From Mycolicibacterium cosmeticum (GTDB taxonomy: Bacteria > Actinomycetota > Actinomycetes > Mycobacteriales > Mycobacteriaceae): a stretch of 64,000 nt of DNA. A program made the translations under genes and the position numbers. The notes under the pieces are model-generated. The model saw nothing but the letters and a program-made list of their open reading frames with translations, did no database searches and was not told where the DNA came from. The stretch is from contig NZ_CCBB010000001.1 in NCBI RefSeq assembly GCF_000613185.1, positions 558,001-622,000 on the forward strand, written 5' to 3'. Below, one piece after another: positions 7,748 to 16,452 of the stretch (positions within the stretch are counted from its first letter, which is position 1; the number at the start of each line of letters is the position of its first letter).

Positions 7748-8911
7748 TCAGCCGGCGGAGGCCAGATCGGCGGTTTGGGAGACGATTCCGAGTTCGCGTC
7801 CGAGGTAGCGGTAGAACTCCCACAGTGGTTGTTCCAGGTGCGACAGGCGTCCGGTGGACGTCACCCCCGCGCGGACCGACTTCTGCACGGCCGCGCACAC
7901 GTCGAGGTCCTCCCGGTGGATGTCGCAGATGGACTTCACCAGCTGGCTGCGCCGGGCGTCGAGGTCGGGGGCGGCGAGCGCGGCCGGTGACATCGCGATG
8001 TCGAGGTGGATCTCGACCTTCCCCGCACCGACGGGCAATGTCTTGAGCCAGTACATGAAGCCGGGACCGAGCGAGATCTGCAGCAGCGGGTAAGCGATGA
8101 AGATCAGGATCTGGTGGCTCTGTTCGGGGGCCAGGGTCGGCGCGCCCGGCGCCAGGAAGGGTTCGCTGGCGGGGTAACCATCGGCTTGCTTGGACACCAT
8201 GGTGCTGAAATAGGCTCCGCCGTGGAAGTTGGCGCTGAGCTTGGCCGGAAACTCGTCCTCCAGGGTTCCGCGGTGCGGCCCCATGTGGTGGTAACACTCC
8301 ATGAAGTTGTCCACCATGATCTTCCAGTCCCAGTCGCACACCCCCCAATCGGTGTGCTCGACGATCTGGTAGTTCTCGAAGTCGTACGGGTCGACCATCG
8401 CTGCCAGGCCGGCCAGCTGCTCGGCGACCGGTGCGGCTTGCCCGTCGAAGTTGACGAAGACGAACCCCTTCCAGATCTCGTGCCGGAACTGCTTGAGCCC
8501 GTGGTCCTTCCGATCGAAGCCGGCGGACTGTTTCATCTCCGGTGCACCTGCCAGATGTCCGTCCAGCCCGAAGGACCACAGGTGGTACGGGCATTGCAGC
8601 ACGCCGGCCTCACCGGCGCCGCTGCACACCTCCATCCAGCGATGGGTGCAGTTTCGCGACATCACCCGGATGTCGTCCTTGCGGTCGCGCGTGACCACCA
8701 GCGGGGTGCCGAGGATGTCGATGCTGTAGTAACTGCCCGGCGCCGGCAGTTGCTCGATGCGGCACAACGGGATCCAGCCCCGCTTGAAGATGCGATCCAC
8801 CTCGGCGGCATACAGTTCGTCGCTGCCGTAGGCCTCCGGCGGCAGGGTGATGGCGTTCTCCGGTGATTCCACCGCACAGGTGGCGGCGAGCCGGGAATAG
8901 TCGAAAGACAT
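7748..8911 (-). CDS. Rieske non-heme iron oxygenase, alpha subunit
   Basis: A 387-residue aromatic-ring-hydroxylase-type oxygenase. The [2Fe-2S] Rieske ligands are C88, H90, C107 and H110 (CTHRW and CPYHLW). The mononuclear iron site is in VDNFMECYHHMGPH, with E205, H208 and H213. Related enzymes demethylate quaternary amines (carnitine, betaine, stachydrine) or hydroxylate rings. No ferredoxin or reductase gene is in the operon, so electrons must come from elsewhere. A GAAGGAAA ribosome site precedes the ATG. Confidence 0.88.
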   Translation of the reverse strand: MSFDYSRLAATCAVESPENAITLPPEAYGSDELYAAEVDRIFKRGWIPLCRIEQLPAPGSYYSIDILGTPLVVTRDRKDDIRVMSRNCTHRWMEVCSGAGEAGVLQCPYHLWSFGLDGHLAGAPEMKQSAGFDRKDHGLKQFRHEIWKGFVFVNFDGQAAPVAEQLAGLAAMVDPYDFENYQIVEHTDWGVCDWDWKIMVDNFMECYHHMGPHRGTLEDEFPAKLSANFHGGAYFSTMVSKQADGYPASEPFLAPGAPTLAPEQSHQILIFIAYPLLQISLGPGFMYWLKTLPVGAGKVEIHLDIAMSPAALAAPDLDARRSQLVKSICDIHREDLDVCAAVQKSVRAGVTSTGRLSHLEQPLWEFYRYLGRELGIVSQTADLASAG

Positions 8912-8929
8912 GGGATTTCCTTCTGCGGG

Positions 8930-10330
8930 TCAGGCGGTGACGGCGGTGGCCGCGGTGATCGGAGCAACGGGGATGTCGGCGTCGCGGGCGGCAGCCGAGC
9001 GGTTCAGCACGTAGTGCAGACCACCGGCGACGATCAACCCGACGACCCAGGCAATGTCGACGCCGCCGAGCGCGTTGGCCGCCGGCCCGACGAACAGGGC
9101 GCAGCTCATGAAGGGCACCTGGGCCAGGACGGCGACCGCGTAGGTGGCGATGGCCTTCCAGTTGACCAGCCCGTAGCGGCCCCGCATCGAGACGATCTCC
9201 GCGACGTCGTAGCGGCCGCGGTGGATGAGGTAGAAGTCGACCAGGTTGATCGCCGTCCACGGCACCAGCATGTAGAGCAGCAGCATGATGAGGTTCTGCA
9301 GATTGGTCAGGAAGTCACCGGACAAGAAGATGCCGATGGCGGTGCCCAACAGCGCGAACCCGCCGGTGACCGTGGCCCGCACCAGCCGGGAGACGTGCGG
9401 CGGGCCGCCAGCCTGGGTGACGGTGGACAGTCCCGCCATGTAGGGCCCGTACAGGTTGTCGCAGTTCGCCCCGATCATGCCCAGGACCAGGATGATCGCG
9501 ATGACGGGGGCGCCGACCGGGGAGAGGCTCGACAGGTAGACGATCGAGTCGGCGCTGAGGCTGTCCAGCGCGTAGACACCGACGATGGCACCCAGCGCCA
9601 TGAACGTGATCGCGCCCACGCAGCTGCCGATGAGGGTGTACCAGAAGGTCTTTGCCCCACCCTGGCTGGTGGGCAGGTACCGCGAGTAGTCCGAGACGTA
9701 GGGCGCGAAGGTGATCTGCCAGCTGGCGGCGATCGACAGGATGAGGAAGAAGTTCGCGAAGCCGGGATGGCTCTCGGCCGGCGGTGCCGAGCCGAAGTGC
9801 CCGATCGCGGCGACGAAGAGCAGCACCAGCACGATGACCGAGACCACGGCCATGGCGCGGTCGAAGGCGTGGATGACGCGGTACCCCGCGAAGGCGATGA
9901 ACCAGGTGAGCGCGTTGCAGATGATGATGCCGGTGGAGGTCGGCATGCCGAAGATGCTGGCGATGGCCTGGCCGCCGATGACACCGGCTCCGGAGAAGTA
10001 GCCGATGTACATGATGATGGCCAGCAGGTTGGGCAGGGCCGCGCCGAAGAACCCGAATTGGGCTCGGCTCTGGATCATCTGGGGCAGGCCGAGTTGCGGG
10101 CCCTGCGCCGAGTGATAGGCCATGAAGACCGACCCGATGAGGTTGCCGACGACGATCGCGATCAGTGTCGGCACCAGTCCGGCGCCGACGGAGATGCCGA
10201 TGGCGCCGGTGGTGGCGGCCATCACCGTCGCGTTCAGGGAGAACCACAATGGGAGCAGGTGCCACGCTCGCCCGTGCCGTTCTTCTTCGGGGATGGCGCC
10301 GATGGTCCGTTGTTCGATGAATGTTGCCAT
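8930..10330 (-). CDS. NCS1-family nucleobase/allantoin-type permease
   Basis: This 466-residue multi-span symporter of the cytosine-purine-hydantoin family has the typical N-terminal AWHLLPLWFSLNATVMA segment, a GPQLGLPQMIQSRAQFGFFG loop and the APYVSDYSRYLP signature. It heads the five-gene operon and probably imports its substrate. NCS1 substrates are small N-heterocycles, and this, together with the creatininase-fold enzyme, suggests a cyclic ureide or N-methylated heterocycle. The CAGGAATT ribosome site supports the ATG at 10330. Confidence 0.88.
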   Translation of the reverse strand: MATFIEQRTIGAIPEEERHGRAWHLLPLWFSLNATVMAATTGAIGISVGAGLVPTLIAIVVGNLIGSVFMAYHSAQGPQLGLPQMIQSRAQFGFFGAALPNLLAIIMYIGYFSGAGVIGGQAIASIFGMPTSTGIIICNALTWFIAFAGYRVIHAFDRAMAVVSVIVLVLLFVAAIGHFGSAPPAESHPGFANFFLILSIAASWQITFAPYVSDYSRYLPTSQGGAKTFWYTLIGSCVGAITFMALGAIVGVYALDSLSADSIVYLSSLSPVGAPVIAIILVLGMIGANCDNLYGPYMAGLSTVTQAGGPPHVSRLVRATVTGGFALLGTAIGIFLSGDFLTNLQNLIMLLLYMLVPWTAINLVDFYLIHRGRYDVAEIVSMRGRYGLVNWKAIATYAVAVLAQVPFMSCALFVGPAANALGGVDIAWVVGLIVAGGLHYVLNRSAAARDADIPVAPITAATAVTA

Positions 10331-10588
10331 GTGAATTCCTGTGATTCGGAAGGCAGTTGGGTCGCCACAGTCGTCGTGACCATCTCAAGGTAGGCAGGTT
10401 CTGTTGCCGCCCTGTTTCGGAGCAGTAAATGACTCATAGAAACATTCTGATCGCGAGCTGCCATGAATCACCACTTCAAAGCCCGATCTCAGCCCAATCT
10501 CCCAATAGGTTATTGAAACCTGGCGTCAGGCTGCCGCATCTCGCGATTCCGGTCCCCCAACCGGCGGATGTGGAGTTAGGTAGAGGCC
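10331..10588. promoter_or_regulatory. Divergent control region between permease operon and RNase Z-like gene
   Basis: This 258-bp non-coding stretch is less GC-rich than its flanks. It holds several imperfect dyads that could be TetR or activator sites: TGTTTC-N20-GAAACA at 10413-10444, and AGGTT-ATTGA-AACCT at 10507-10521 overlapping AATA-GGT-TATT. None is strong enough to assign. Promoters for both flanking genes must lie here. Confidence 0.4.
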
Positions 10589-11458
10589 ATGATCGAGGTC
10601 ACCCTGCTGGGCACCGGCAGCCCGATTCCCGACGCCGACCGCGCCGGCCCATCGACATTGGTGCGGGCCGGCACCCAGACCTTTCTGGTGGACTGCGGCC
10701 GCGGTGTCCTACAACGGCTGACCGCCGCGGGATCGAGTGCCGCCGCGCTGAGCGCTCTGCTGCTCACCCACCTGCACAGCGATCACATCGCCGACCTCGG
10801 CGACGTCATCATCACCCGCTGGATCGGCACGTTCAGCCCCGACCCGGCGCCGCTGCAGATCATCGGGCCGCCGGGCACCGCCGAGGTGGTGGAGGCCACG
10901 CTGAAGGCGTTCGCGCACGACATCGGCTACCGGATCGCCCACCACGCCGACATCACCGGACCGCCCGCGGTGCAGGTACACGAGCACACCGAGGGCCAGG
11001 TGTGGGAGCACGACGGGGTGCGAATCCTGGTGGGTCCCACCGATCACCGGCCGGTGACACCGACCATCGGATTCCGGGTCGAGCACGACGGCGCGTCGGT
11101 GGTGCTGGCCGGCGACACCGTGCCATGCGCCGGCCTGGACGCCTTGGCGGCCGGCGCCGGCGCGCTGGTGCACACCGTCATCCGCACCGACCTGGTGGCA
11201 CAGATGCCGGTGCAACGCATCCGTGACATCTGCGACTACCACTCCTCGGTCGAGCAGGCGGCCGACACCGCCGCCCGCGCCGGAGTGGGCATCCTGATCC
11301 TCACCCACTACGTCCCGGCCCTGGTCCACGGCCAGGAAGAGGACTGGAGATCAAGGGCGGCAGCCCATTTCGGCCGCCAGATCGAACTGGGTGATGACCT
11401 GCACCGGGTCGAGGTGCATCCCGGTGTGTGCGCCTCGGGGATCACGCCAGCCGGGTGA
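10589..11458 (+). CDS. RNase Z-like metallo-beta-lactamase-fold hydrolase (Rv2407 type)
   Basis: This 289-residue protein of the ElaC/arylsulfatase group has the zinc motif THLHSDH near residues 61-66. Further ligands are suggested by GDTVPC and a C-terminal ILTHYVP. In family members this fold cleaves the 3' end of tRNA precursors or hydrolyses esters. The mycobacterial orthologue is usually called RNase Z-like without proof. The gene position beside the transglutaminase cassette is as in M. tuberculosis. Its 3' end overlaps the convergent transglutaminase gene by 17 bp. Confidence 0.83.
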   Translation: MIEVTLLGTGSPIPDADRAGPSTLVRAGTQTFLVDCGRGVLQRLTAAGSSAAALSALLLTHLHSDHIADLGDVIITRWIGTFSPDPAPLQIIGPPGTAEVVEATLKAFAHDIGYRIAHHADITGPPAVQVHEHTEGQVWEHDGVRILVGPTDHRPVTPTIGFRVEHDGASVVLAGDTVPCAGLDALAAGAGALVHTVIRTDLVAQMPVQRIRDICDYHSSVEQAADTAARAGVGILILTHYVPALVHGQEEDWRSRAAAHFGRQIELGDDLHRVEVHPGVCASGITPAG

Positions 11459-12281
11459 TCTCCACGACCACGTCGAGGTCGGTCGAGCCCTCACCGGAGT
11501 AGATGCCCTTCAGCGGCGTCACGTCGGCGTAATCGCGGCCCACCCCGACCGTGACGTACTGCTCGTTGATGGAGTTGTCGTTGGTGGGGTCGTAGTTCCA
11601 CCAGCCGCCGGTCCACGCCTGGATCCAAGCGTGGCTCTGGCCGTCGATGGTGTCCCCCACCACGGCCTTGCGCTTGGGATGCAGATACCCGGACACATAG
11701 CGCGCCGGAATGCCCATGCTGCGCAGCAGGATCAGCGTCAGGTGGGCGAAATCCTGGCACACGCCCTTGCCTTCGCGCAGCGCGTCCAGGCCCGACGAGT
11801 GCACACCGGTGGTGCCCGCCACGTAATCCAATTCGCTGTGCGCCCAATTCGCCGCGGCGATTACCGCGTCCTGCGGCTCGTACTCCTTGGCGATGCGCTG
11901 ACCGACCCGATGCACCCGCTTGCTGGCCGGGGTGTACCCGGTGGGGCTGAGCACCTCGTCGAATCGGTCGATCACCGCTTCGGTCGCCAGTTCGTCCCAG
12001 GTGACCTTCTCGGCGGGCAGTTCATCGGGTTCGGTCTCGACCACCGACGAGGAGACGACCTCGAGTTCGGTGTGCGGTGCATGCAGATCGAACGCGGTGA
12101 CCGCGGTGCCCCAGTAGTCGACGTACCGATACGAGCGGGTGGCCGGGGTGGTCTCGACCCGGTTGAGGATGACGTTCTGCCGGGAATCCGACCGTGGCGT
12201 CAACCGGGCCTCGTTGAACGAGGCGGTGACGGGCGACTTGTAGGCATAACCCGTCGCGTGCACCACCCGCATCCGCCACAT
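11442..12281 (-). CDS. Transglutaminase-like cysteine protease-fold protein (Rv2409c type)
   Basis: 279 residues from an ATG with an AGAGGAG ribosome site 6 nt upstream; a GTG one codon earlier is too close to it. The N-terminal beta domain ([22 protein letters not shown]) is followed by a transglutaminase core with the catalytic Cys in GVCQDFAHL and the His in SHAWIQAW. It is the third gene of a conserved cassette with alpha-E and ATP-grasp proteins. The cassette is predicted to build or remodel a peptide-like modification, but its chemistry is not established. Confidence 0.85.
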   Translation of the reverse strand: MWRMRVVHATGYAYKSPVTASFNEARLTPRSDSRQNVILNRVETTPATRSYRYVDYWGTAVTAFDLHAPHTELEVVSSSVVETEPDELPAEKVTWDELATEAVIDRFDEVLSPTGYTPASKRVHRVGQRIAKEYEPQDAVIAAANWAHSELDYVAGTTGVHSSGLDALREGKGVCQDFAHLTLILLRSMGIPARYVSGYLHPKRKAVVGDTIDGQSHAWIQAWTGGWWNYDPTNDNSINEQYVTVGVGRDYADVTPLKGIYSGEGSTDLDVVVEITRLA

Positions 12282-12345
12282 CACATACTCCTCTTCATCA
12301 TCTGCTCTTCGCCTCGGGGCTCATCGCCGCGCAACGAGCCCATCG

Positions 12346-13323
12346 CTAGACTTCCCCCTCTTCGATCACCACGGCGCCGTTGCGCCCCGCGTCGGTCCAC
12401 GCCACCCACGGCGCGGAGTGGAAGAACTGCAACGCCAGCGCCTCACCCACCTCACCGCACGTCTTCTGCAGACCGGCCAGATGCTCCTCCAGCGATTCGA
12501 GCAGGACGCCCGGCCGCAGGAATTCCAATTCACTGCGGGCCCGGCCCAGCAGGCGCTGGGCCTCGACGGTCGAACCGACCCGGTTGTGCGGGCGGTTGAG
12601 CAGCTCGTCGAGGCTGTGTTCGGCCAGCCGCAACGAATAGAACACCGACCGCGGGAACAGCCGATCCAGCAGCATGAACTCGACCACCCGGCCGGCGTCC
12701 AGCACACCGCGGTAGGTGCGCAGATAGGTGTCGTGGGCGCCGGCCGAACGCAGCACCGTCACCCAGGCCGGCGACGACGCGCTGTCCCCGACCCGGGAGA
12801 GCAGCAGCCGCACGGTCATGTCGACGCGTTCGACGGCCCGGCCCAGCAACAGGAACCGGTAGCCGTCGTCTCGCGACAGCGTCGAATCGGCCAGACCGGC
12901 GAACATCGCGGCGCGGGCCTCGACGTAGGCGAGGAATTCGTGCGGACCGAGACGTTTGGCGGCGCGTTCCCGTTCGGCCAGCGCGTTATAGGTGGTGTTG
13001 AGGCACTCCCACATCTCGGTCGAGGTGACCTCGCGGGCTCCGCGGGCGTTCTCCCGGGCCGCCGAGATCGAGTCGACGATCGAACAGCCGCCCTGGGTGT
13101 CCCGGCTGAACGCCACCAGATCGGTCAACGACCACACGTCCAGCGCATGCTTGGGTGGCTCGATTCCCAACACCCGCAACAGGGTTCGGGACTCCTGGTC
13201 GGGGTCGACGCTGGAATCCTCCAGCAGCTGGTGCACGGTGACGTCGAGAATGCGGGCGGTGTCGTCGGCGCGCTCGACGTAACGGCCGATCCAGTACAGC
13301 GACTCGGCGTTGCGGGCCAGCAT
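12346..13323 (-). CDS. Alpha-E domain protein (Rv2410c type)
   Basis: A 325-residue all-alpha protein beginning [24 protein letters not shown], the hallmark of the alpha-E family. Many conserved Arg, Asp and Glu residues lie in helices (LLLGRAVERVDMTVRLLLSR). No enzymatic activity is assigned to the family. It travels with circularly permuted ATP-grasp and transglutaminase proteins. Its ATG overlaps the ATP-grasp stop (TGATG), so the pair is translationally coupled. An open frame extends upstream, but that part reads the ATP-grasp gene in the wrong frame. Confidence 0.85.
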   Translation of the reverse strand: MLARNAESLYWIGRYVERADDTARILDVTVHQLLEDSSVDPDQESRTLLRVLGIEPPKHALDVWSLTDLVAFSRDTQGGCSIVDSISAARENARGAREVTSTEMWECLNTTYNALAERERAAKRLGPHEFLAYVEARAAMFAGLADSTLSRDDGYRFLLLGRAVERVDMTVRLLLSRVGDSASSPAWVTVLRSAGAHDTYLRTYRGVLDAGRVVEFMLLDRLFPRSVFYSLRLAEHSLDELLNRPHNRVGSTVEAQRLLGRARSELEFLRPGVLLESLEEHLAGLQKTCGEVGEALALQFFHSAPWVAWTDAGRNGAVVIEEGEV

Positions 13324-14987
13324 CAGCGCATCACCGCCTGATTCTGTTGCTGCTGCTGTTGTGAGTTCGGCTCGGGCGCCCGGTCCGGTTTCGCCGTCTT
13401 GGCGGCCCTGCCGGTTTTCGGTGGCGGCGCCTTCACCAGTTCGGCGGCGGCCAGTTCCCGATCGGCGGCCGAGGTGCGCGACGCCAGCACCCAGGTGTCC
13501 TTGGAGCCACCGCCCTGGCTGGAGTTCACCACCAGCGAGCCCTCCGGCAGCGCCACCCGGGTCAGTCCGCCGGGCAGCACCCACACGCCGTCGCCGTCGT
13601 TGACGGCGAACGGGCGCAGGTCGACGTGGCGGGGCACCAGCTTGTCCCCGATGCGGGTCGGCACGGTGGACAACTGCACCACCGGCTGGGCGATCCAGCC
13701 GCGCGGGTCGGCGCGGATCTTCTTGGAGATCGCGGCCAGTTCCTTGGCCGAGGCGTCCGGGCCGAACACGATGCCGTACCCGCCGGAACCCTCGACCGGT
13801 TTGATCACCAACTCGTCGACCCGGTCGAGCACCTCCTCGCGCTCTTCGTCCAGCCAGCACCGGAAGGTGTCGACGTTGGCCACCAGCGGCTTCTCACCCA
13901 GGTAGTACTCGATGATGGTCGGCACGTAGGTGTAGACCAGTTTGTCGTCGCCGACCCCGTTGCCGACGGCGCTGGAAATCACGACGTTGCCGGCCCGGGC
14001 GGCGTTGAGGATGCCGGCGACACCGAGCACCGAGTCCGGCTTGAACTGCATGGGGTCCAGGAAGTCGTCGTCGATGCGGCGGTAGATGACGTCGACCTGC
14101 CGCTCGCCCTCGGTGGTGCGCATGTAGACGGTGTTGTCACGGCAGAACAGATCGCGGCCCTCGACCAGTTCGACGCCCATCTGCCGGGCCAGCAGCGAAT
14201 GCTCGAAGTAGGCGGAGTTGTACACGCCGGGGGTGAGCACCACCACCGTCGGGTCGGCCTCGTTGGAGGCGGCGGCCTTGCGCAGGGCCCGCAGCAGATG
14301 CGACGAGTAGTCACCGACGGCGCGCACCCGGTGGGTGGCGAACAGATTGGGGAAGACCCGCGCCATGGTGCGGCGGTTCTCCATGACGTAGGACACCCCC
14401 GACGGGGAGCGCAGGTTGTCCTCGAGCACCCGGAAGGTGCCCTGCCCGTCGCGCACCAGGTCGATCCCGGCCACGTGGATGCGCACCCCGTTGGGCGGGT
14501 TGATGCCGACCGCCTCGCGGTGGAAGTGCTCGCAGGAGGTGATGAGCCGGCGTGGGATCACCCCGTCGCGCAGGATCTCCTGGTCGCCGTAGATGTCGTC
14601 GAGGTACATCTCCAGCGCCTTGACCCGCTGGGTGATGCCCTTCTCCAGCCGCGTCCACTCGGCCGCCGAGATGACCCGCGGCACCAGGTCCAGCGGGAAG
14701 GGCCGCTCCTGACCCGACAGCGAGAAGGTGATGCCCTGGTCGACGAACGCCCGGCCGAGCGCCTCGGTGCGCGCCTCCAATTCGGAGGCGTCCGACGGCG
14801 ACAGCTCGGCGAAGATGCCCTTGTACGGGCCGCGCACATTGCCCTGCGCGTCGAACATCTCGTCGAAGGCCTCGGCGTAGCCGCCCCGGCCGTTGTAGCC
14901 GTCGAAGATCCCGACCTGGCGTTTCGACGCGCCGGAAGAATTGCGCGACGTCCGCACCGATTCGTTGGGCAGTGTTCGTAGGCTCAC
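13323..14987 (-). CDS. Circularly permuted ATP-grasp type 2 protein (Rv2411c type)
   Basis: 554 residues from a GTG, close to the 551 of the M. tuberculosis orthologue. Recognisable segments are [18 protein letters not shown] at the N-terminus, [15 protein letters not shown] in the middle and [16 protein letters not shown] with the ATP-binding lysine. The family is a predicted peptide-bond-forming ligase. The C-terminus is an unusual low-complexity tail: a Pro/Lys/Ala stretch followed by six consecutive Gln ([10 protein letters not shown]). The gene is divergent from rpsT, and its start lacks a strong ribosome site. Confidence 0.86.
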   Translation of the reverse strand: MSLRTLPNESVRTSRNSSGASKRQVGIFDGYNGRGGYAEAFDEMFDAQGNVRGPYKGIFAELSPSDASELEARTEALGRAFVDQGITFSLSGQERPFPLDLVPRVISAAEWTRLEKGITQRVKALEMYLDDIYGDQEILRDGVIPRRLITSCEHFHREAVGINPPNGVRIHVAGIDLVRDGQGTFRVLEDNLRSPSGVSYVMENRRTMARVFPNLFATHRVRAVGDYSSHLLRALRKAAASNEADPTVVVLTPGVYNSAYFEHSLLARQMGVELVEGRDLFCRDNTVYMRTTEGERQVDVIYRRIDDDFLDPMQFKPDSVLGVAGILNAARAGNVVISSAVGNGVGDDKLVYTYVPTIIEYYLGEKPLVANVDTFRCWLDEEREEVLDRVDELVIKPVEGSGGYGIVFGPDASAKELAAISKKIRADPRGWIAQPVVQLSTVPTRIGDKLVPRHVDLRPFAVNDGDGVWVLPGGLTRVALPEGSLVVNSSQGGGSKDTWVLASRTSAADRELAAAELVKAPPPKTGRAAKTAKPDRAPEPNSQQQQQQNQAVMR

Positions 14988-15040
14988 GGTTGTCAATGCT
15001 GCACCAGATGTGCAGTTTCGGCAGGCCAGACGGTCTCGCT

Positions 15041-15070
15041 TTGGGAGATCCGGCCATCCGCTGGTAACCT
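15041..15070 (+). promoter_or_regulatory. Predicted rpsT promoter
   Basis: TTGGGA at 15041-15046 and TAACCT at 15065-15070 are separated by 18 bp and fit a mycobacterial SigA promoter (TTGNNN, TANNNT). Transcription would give an untranslated leader of about 75 nt before the GTG. A TGCCC/GGGCA pair lies in that leader. Prediction only. Confidence 0.5.
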
Positions 15071-15152
15071 GGACAACCGCTGCCCAGCCATAACGCTGCG
15101 CCGGGCACTCAGACTTCGTAACCCAACCGACGTTGAAGAAGGATTTACACGC

Positions 15153-15413
15153 GTGGCCAACATCAAGTCGCAGGAAAAGCGCATCAAGACCAACGAGCGC
15201 CGTCGTCTGCGCAACCAGTCCGTCAAGTCGTCGCTGCGCACGGCTGTCCGCGGGCTGCGCGAGGCCATCGAGTCCGGCGACAAGGACAAGGCCGGCGAGC
15301 TGCTCGCCGCCACCAACCGCAAGCTGGACAAGGCCGCCAGCAAGGGCGTGATCCACAAGAACCAGGCCGCGAACAAGAAGTCCGCCCTGGCGCTGGCCGT
15401 CAACAAGATCTGA
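15153..15413 (+). CDS. rpsT: 30S ribosomal protein S20
   Basis: This 86-residue, Lys/Arg-rich helical protein binds 16S rRNA in the small subunit. It begins [21 protein letters not shown] and matches bacterial S20 over its full length. A GTG start is preceded by AAGAAGGA at a 9-nt spacing. The gene lies divergently from the ATP-grasp gene and converges on holA, as in M. tuberculosis. Confidence 0.97.
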   Translation: MANIKSQEKRIKTNERRRLRNQSVKSSLRTAVRGLREAIESGDKDKAGELLAATNRKLDKAASKGVIHKNQAANKKSALALAVNKI

Positions 15414-15424
15414 CGGTTCTTCTC

Positions 15425-15475
15425 GAACTCGACCGACACGCGCGTGTGGCCACCGGCCCGCGCGCGTTTCGTCGT
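15425..15475. terminator. Candidate bidirectional terminator between rpsT and holA
   Basis: The 70-bp gap between the convergent genes contains ACACGCGCGTGT (perfect 12-bp palindrome). A second GC stem, GCGCGTGTGGCC against GGCCCGCGCGC, is followed by TTTCGTCGTCT on the rpsT side. The position between converging genes suits a terminator. Mycobacterial terminators often lack long T-runs, so this is a structural guess. Confidence 0.4.
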
Positions 15476-15483
15476 CTCCAGCT

Positions 15484-16440
15484 CTACCGGTCGGACGCCA
15501 GTTCGGCGACCCGGCGCACCGCACGCTCCAGCGCGTAGTCCGCGTCCGCCGCGGCGCCCTTGACGTCGGCGTTGAGCGCCGCCACCACCCGCATCGCCTG
15601 CGCCACGCGGTCACGCGACCAGCGCCGCGACTGCTTCTGCGCCTTCTGCACCCGCCACGGCGGCATGCCCAGTTCGCCGGCGAGCCGGTACGGGTCACCG
15701 GACAACGGCCCGACCCGCGCGATGGTGTGCACCGCCTCGGCCAGGGCGTCGGCCAACACGACGTGCGGTTCGCCGCTGAGCATGGCCCAGCGCAGCGCCT
15801 CGGCCGCGCCGGACACGTCGCCCAGCACCGCCTTGTCGGCGATGTCGAAGCCCTTCACCTCCGCCTTGCCGCTGTGGTAGCGGCGCACCGCGGCCACGTT
15901 GATCTGGCCGTCGGTATCGGCCACCAGTTGTGAGCAGGCCGCCGACAGCTCACGCAGGTCCGATCCGATCGCGTCGATGATCGCTGCCACCGTGTCGTCG
16001 TCGACCTTGGCTTTCAGCGCCCGGAATTCGTGCCGGACGAAATCGACGCGCTCGGCGGCCTTGGTGATCTTGGCGCACGGGTGCACGTGGGCACCAAGCT
16101 TTTTGAGCTGGTCGGCCATGGCCTTGGCACGCCCGCCGCCGGAGTGCACCACCACCAGCATGGTGCCGGGCGGGAGATCTGCCGCCGCCGTAACGATGAG
16201 CGTCACCGCATCCTTGCCGGCTTCGGCGGCCGCTTCCAACACCACCACCCGCTCCTCGGCGAACAACGACGGGCTGAGCAACTCGGCCAGCTCACTGGTG
16301 CTCACCTCACCGGCGCGCAGGCGGTCCACCGGCACGTCGGTGCTGCCGGCGCGTTTCCGGGCGCCGCGCAACACCTCCGCGACGGCGCGCTCCACGAGCA
16401 GTTCCTCGTCACCGAGTACCAGGTGCAGTCCGTCGCTCAC
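15484..16440 (-). CDS. holA: DNA polymerase III delta subunit
   Basis: This 318-residue clamp-loader subunit opens the beta clamp during loading. It begins with GTG and has the delta layout: an N-terminal AAA-like domain ([16 protein letters not shown], then [13 protein letters not shown]), a linker domain and the C-terminal helical bundle ([16 protein letters not shown]). Delta lacks a functional Walker A, and none is seen here. It sits between rpsT and comEC as in other mycobacteria. Confidence 0.92.
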   Translation of the reverse strand: MSDGLHLVLGDEELLVERAVAEVLRGARKRAGSTDVPVDRLRAGEVSTSELAELLSPSLFAEERVVVLEAAAEAGKDAVTLIVTAAADLPPGTMLVVVHSGGGRAKAMADQLKKLGAHVHPCAKITKAAERVDFVRHEFRALKAKVDDDTVAAIIDAIGSDLRELSAACSQLVADTDGQINVAAVRRYHSGKAEVKGFDIADKAVLGDVSGAAEALRWAMLSGEPHVVLADALAEAVHTIARVGPLSGDPYRLAGELGMPPWRVQKAQKQSRRWSRDRVAQAMRVVAALNADVKGAAADADYALERAVRRVAELASDR

Positions 16441-16452
16441 CCCACGATCGTT

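Noticed and set aside
6363..8594. A 743-codon frame suggesting a fused glutamine synthetase
   Set aside because: The N-terminal 286 codons are an alternative-frame reading of the Rieske oxygenase.
13626..14981. A 451-codon plus-strand open frame opposite the ATP-grasp gene
   Set aside because: Low-complexity His/Val/Gly-rich shadow of a conserved gene.
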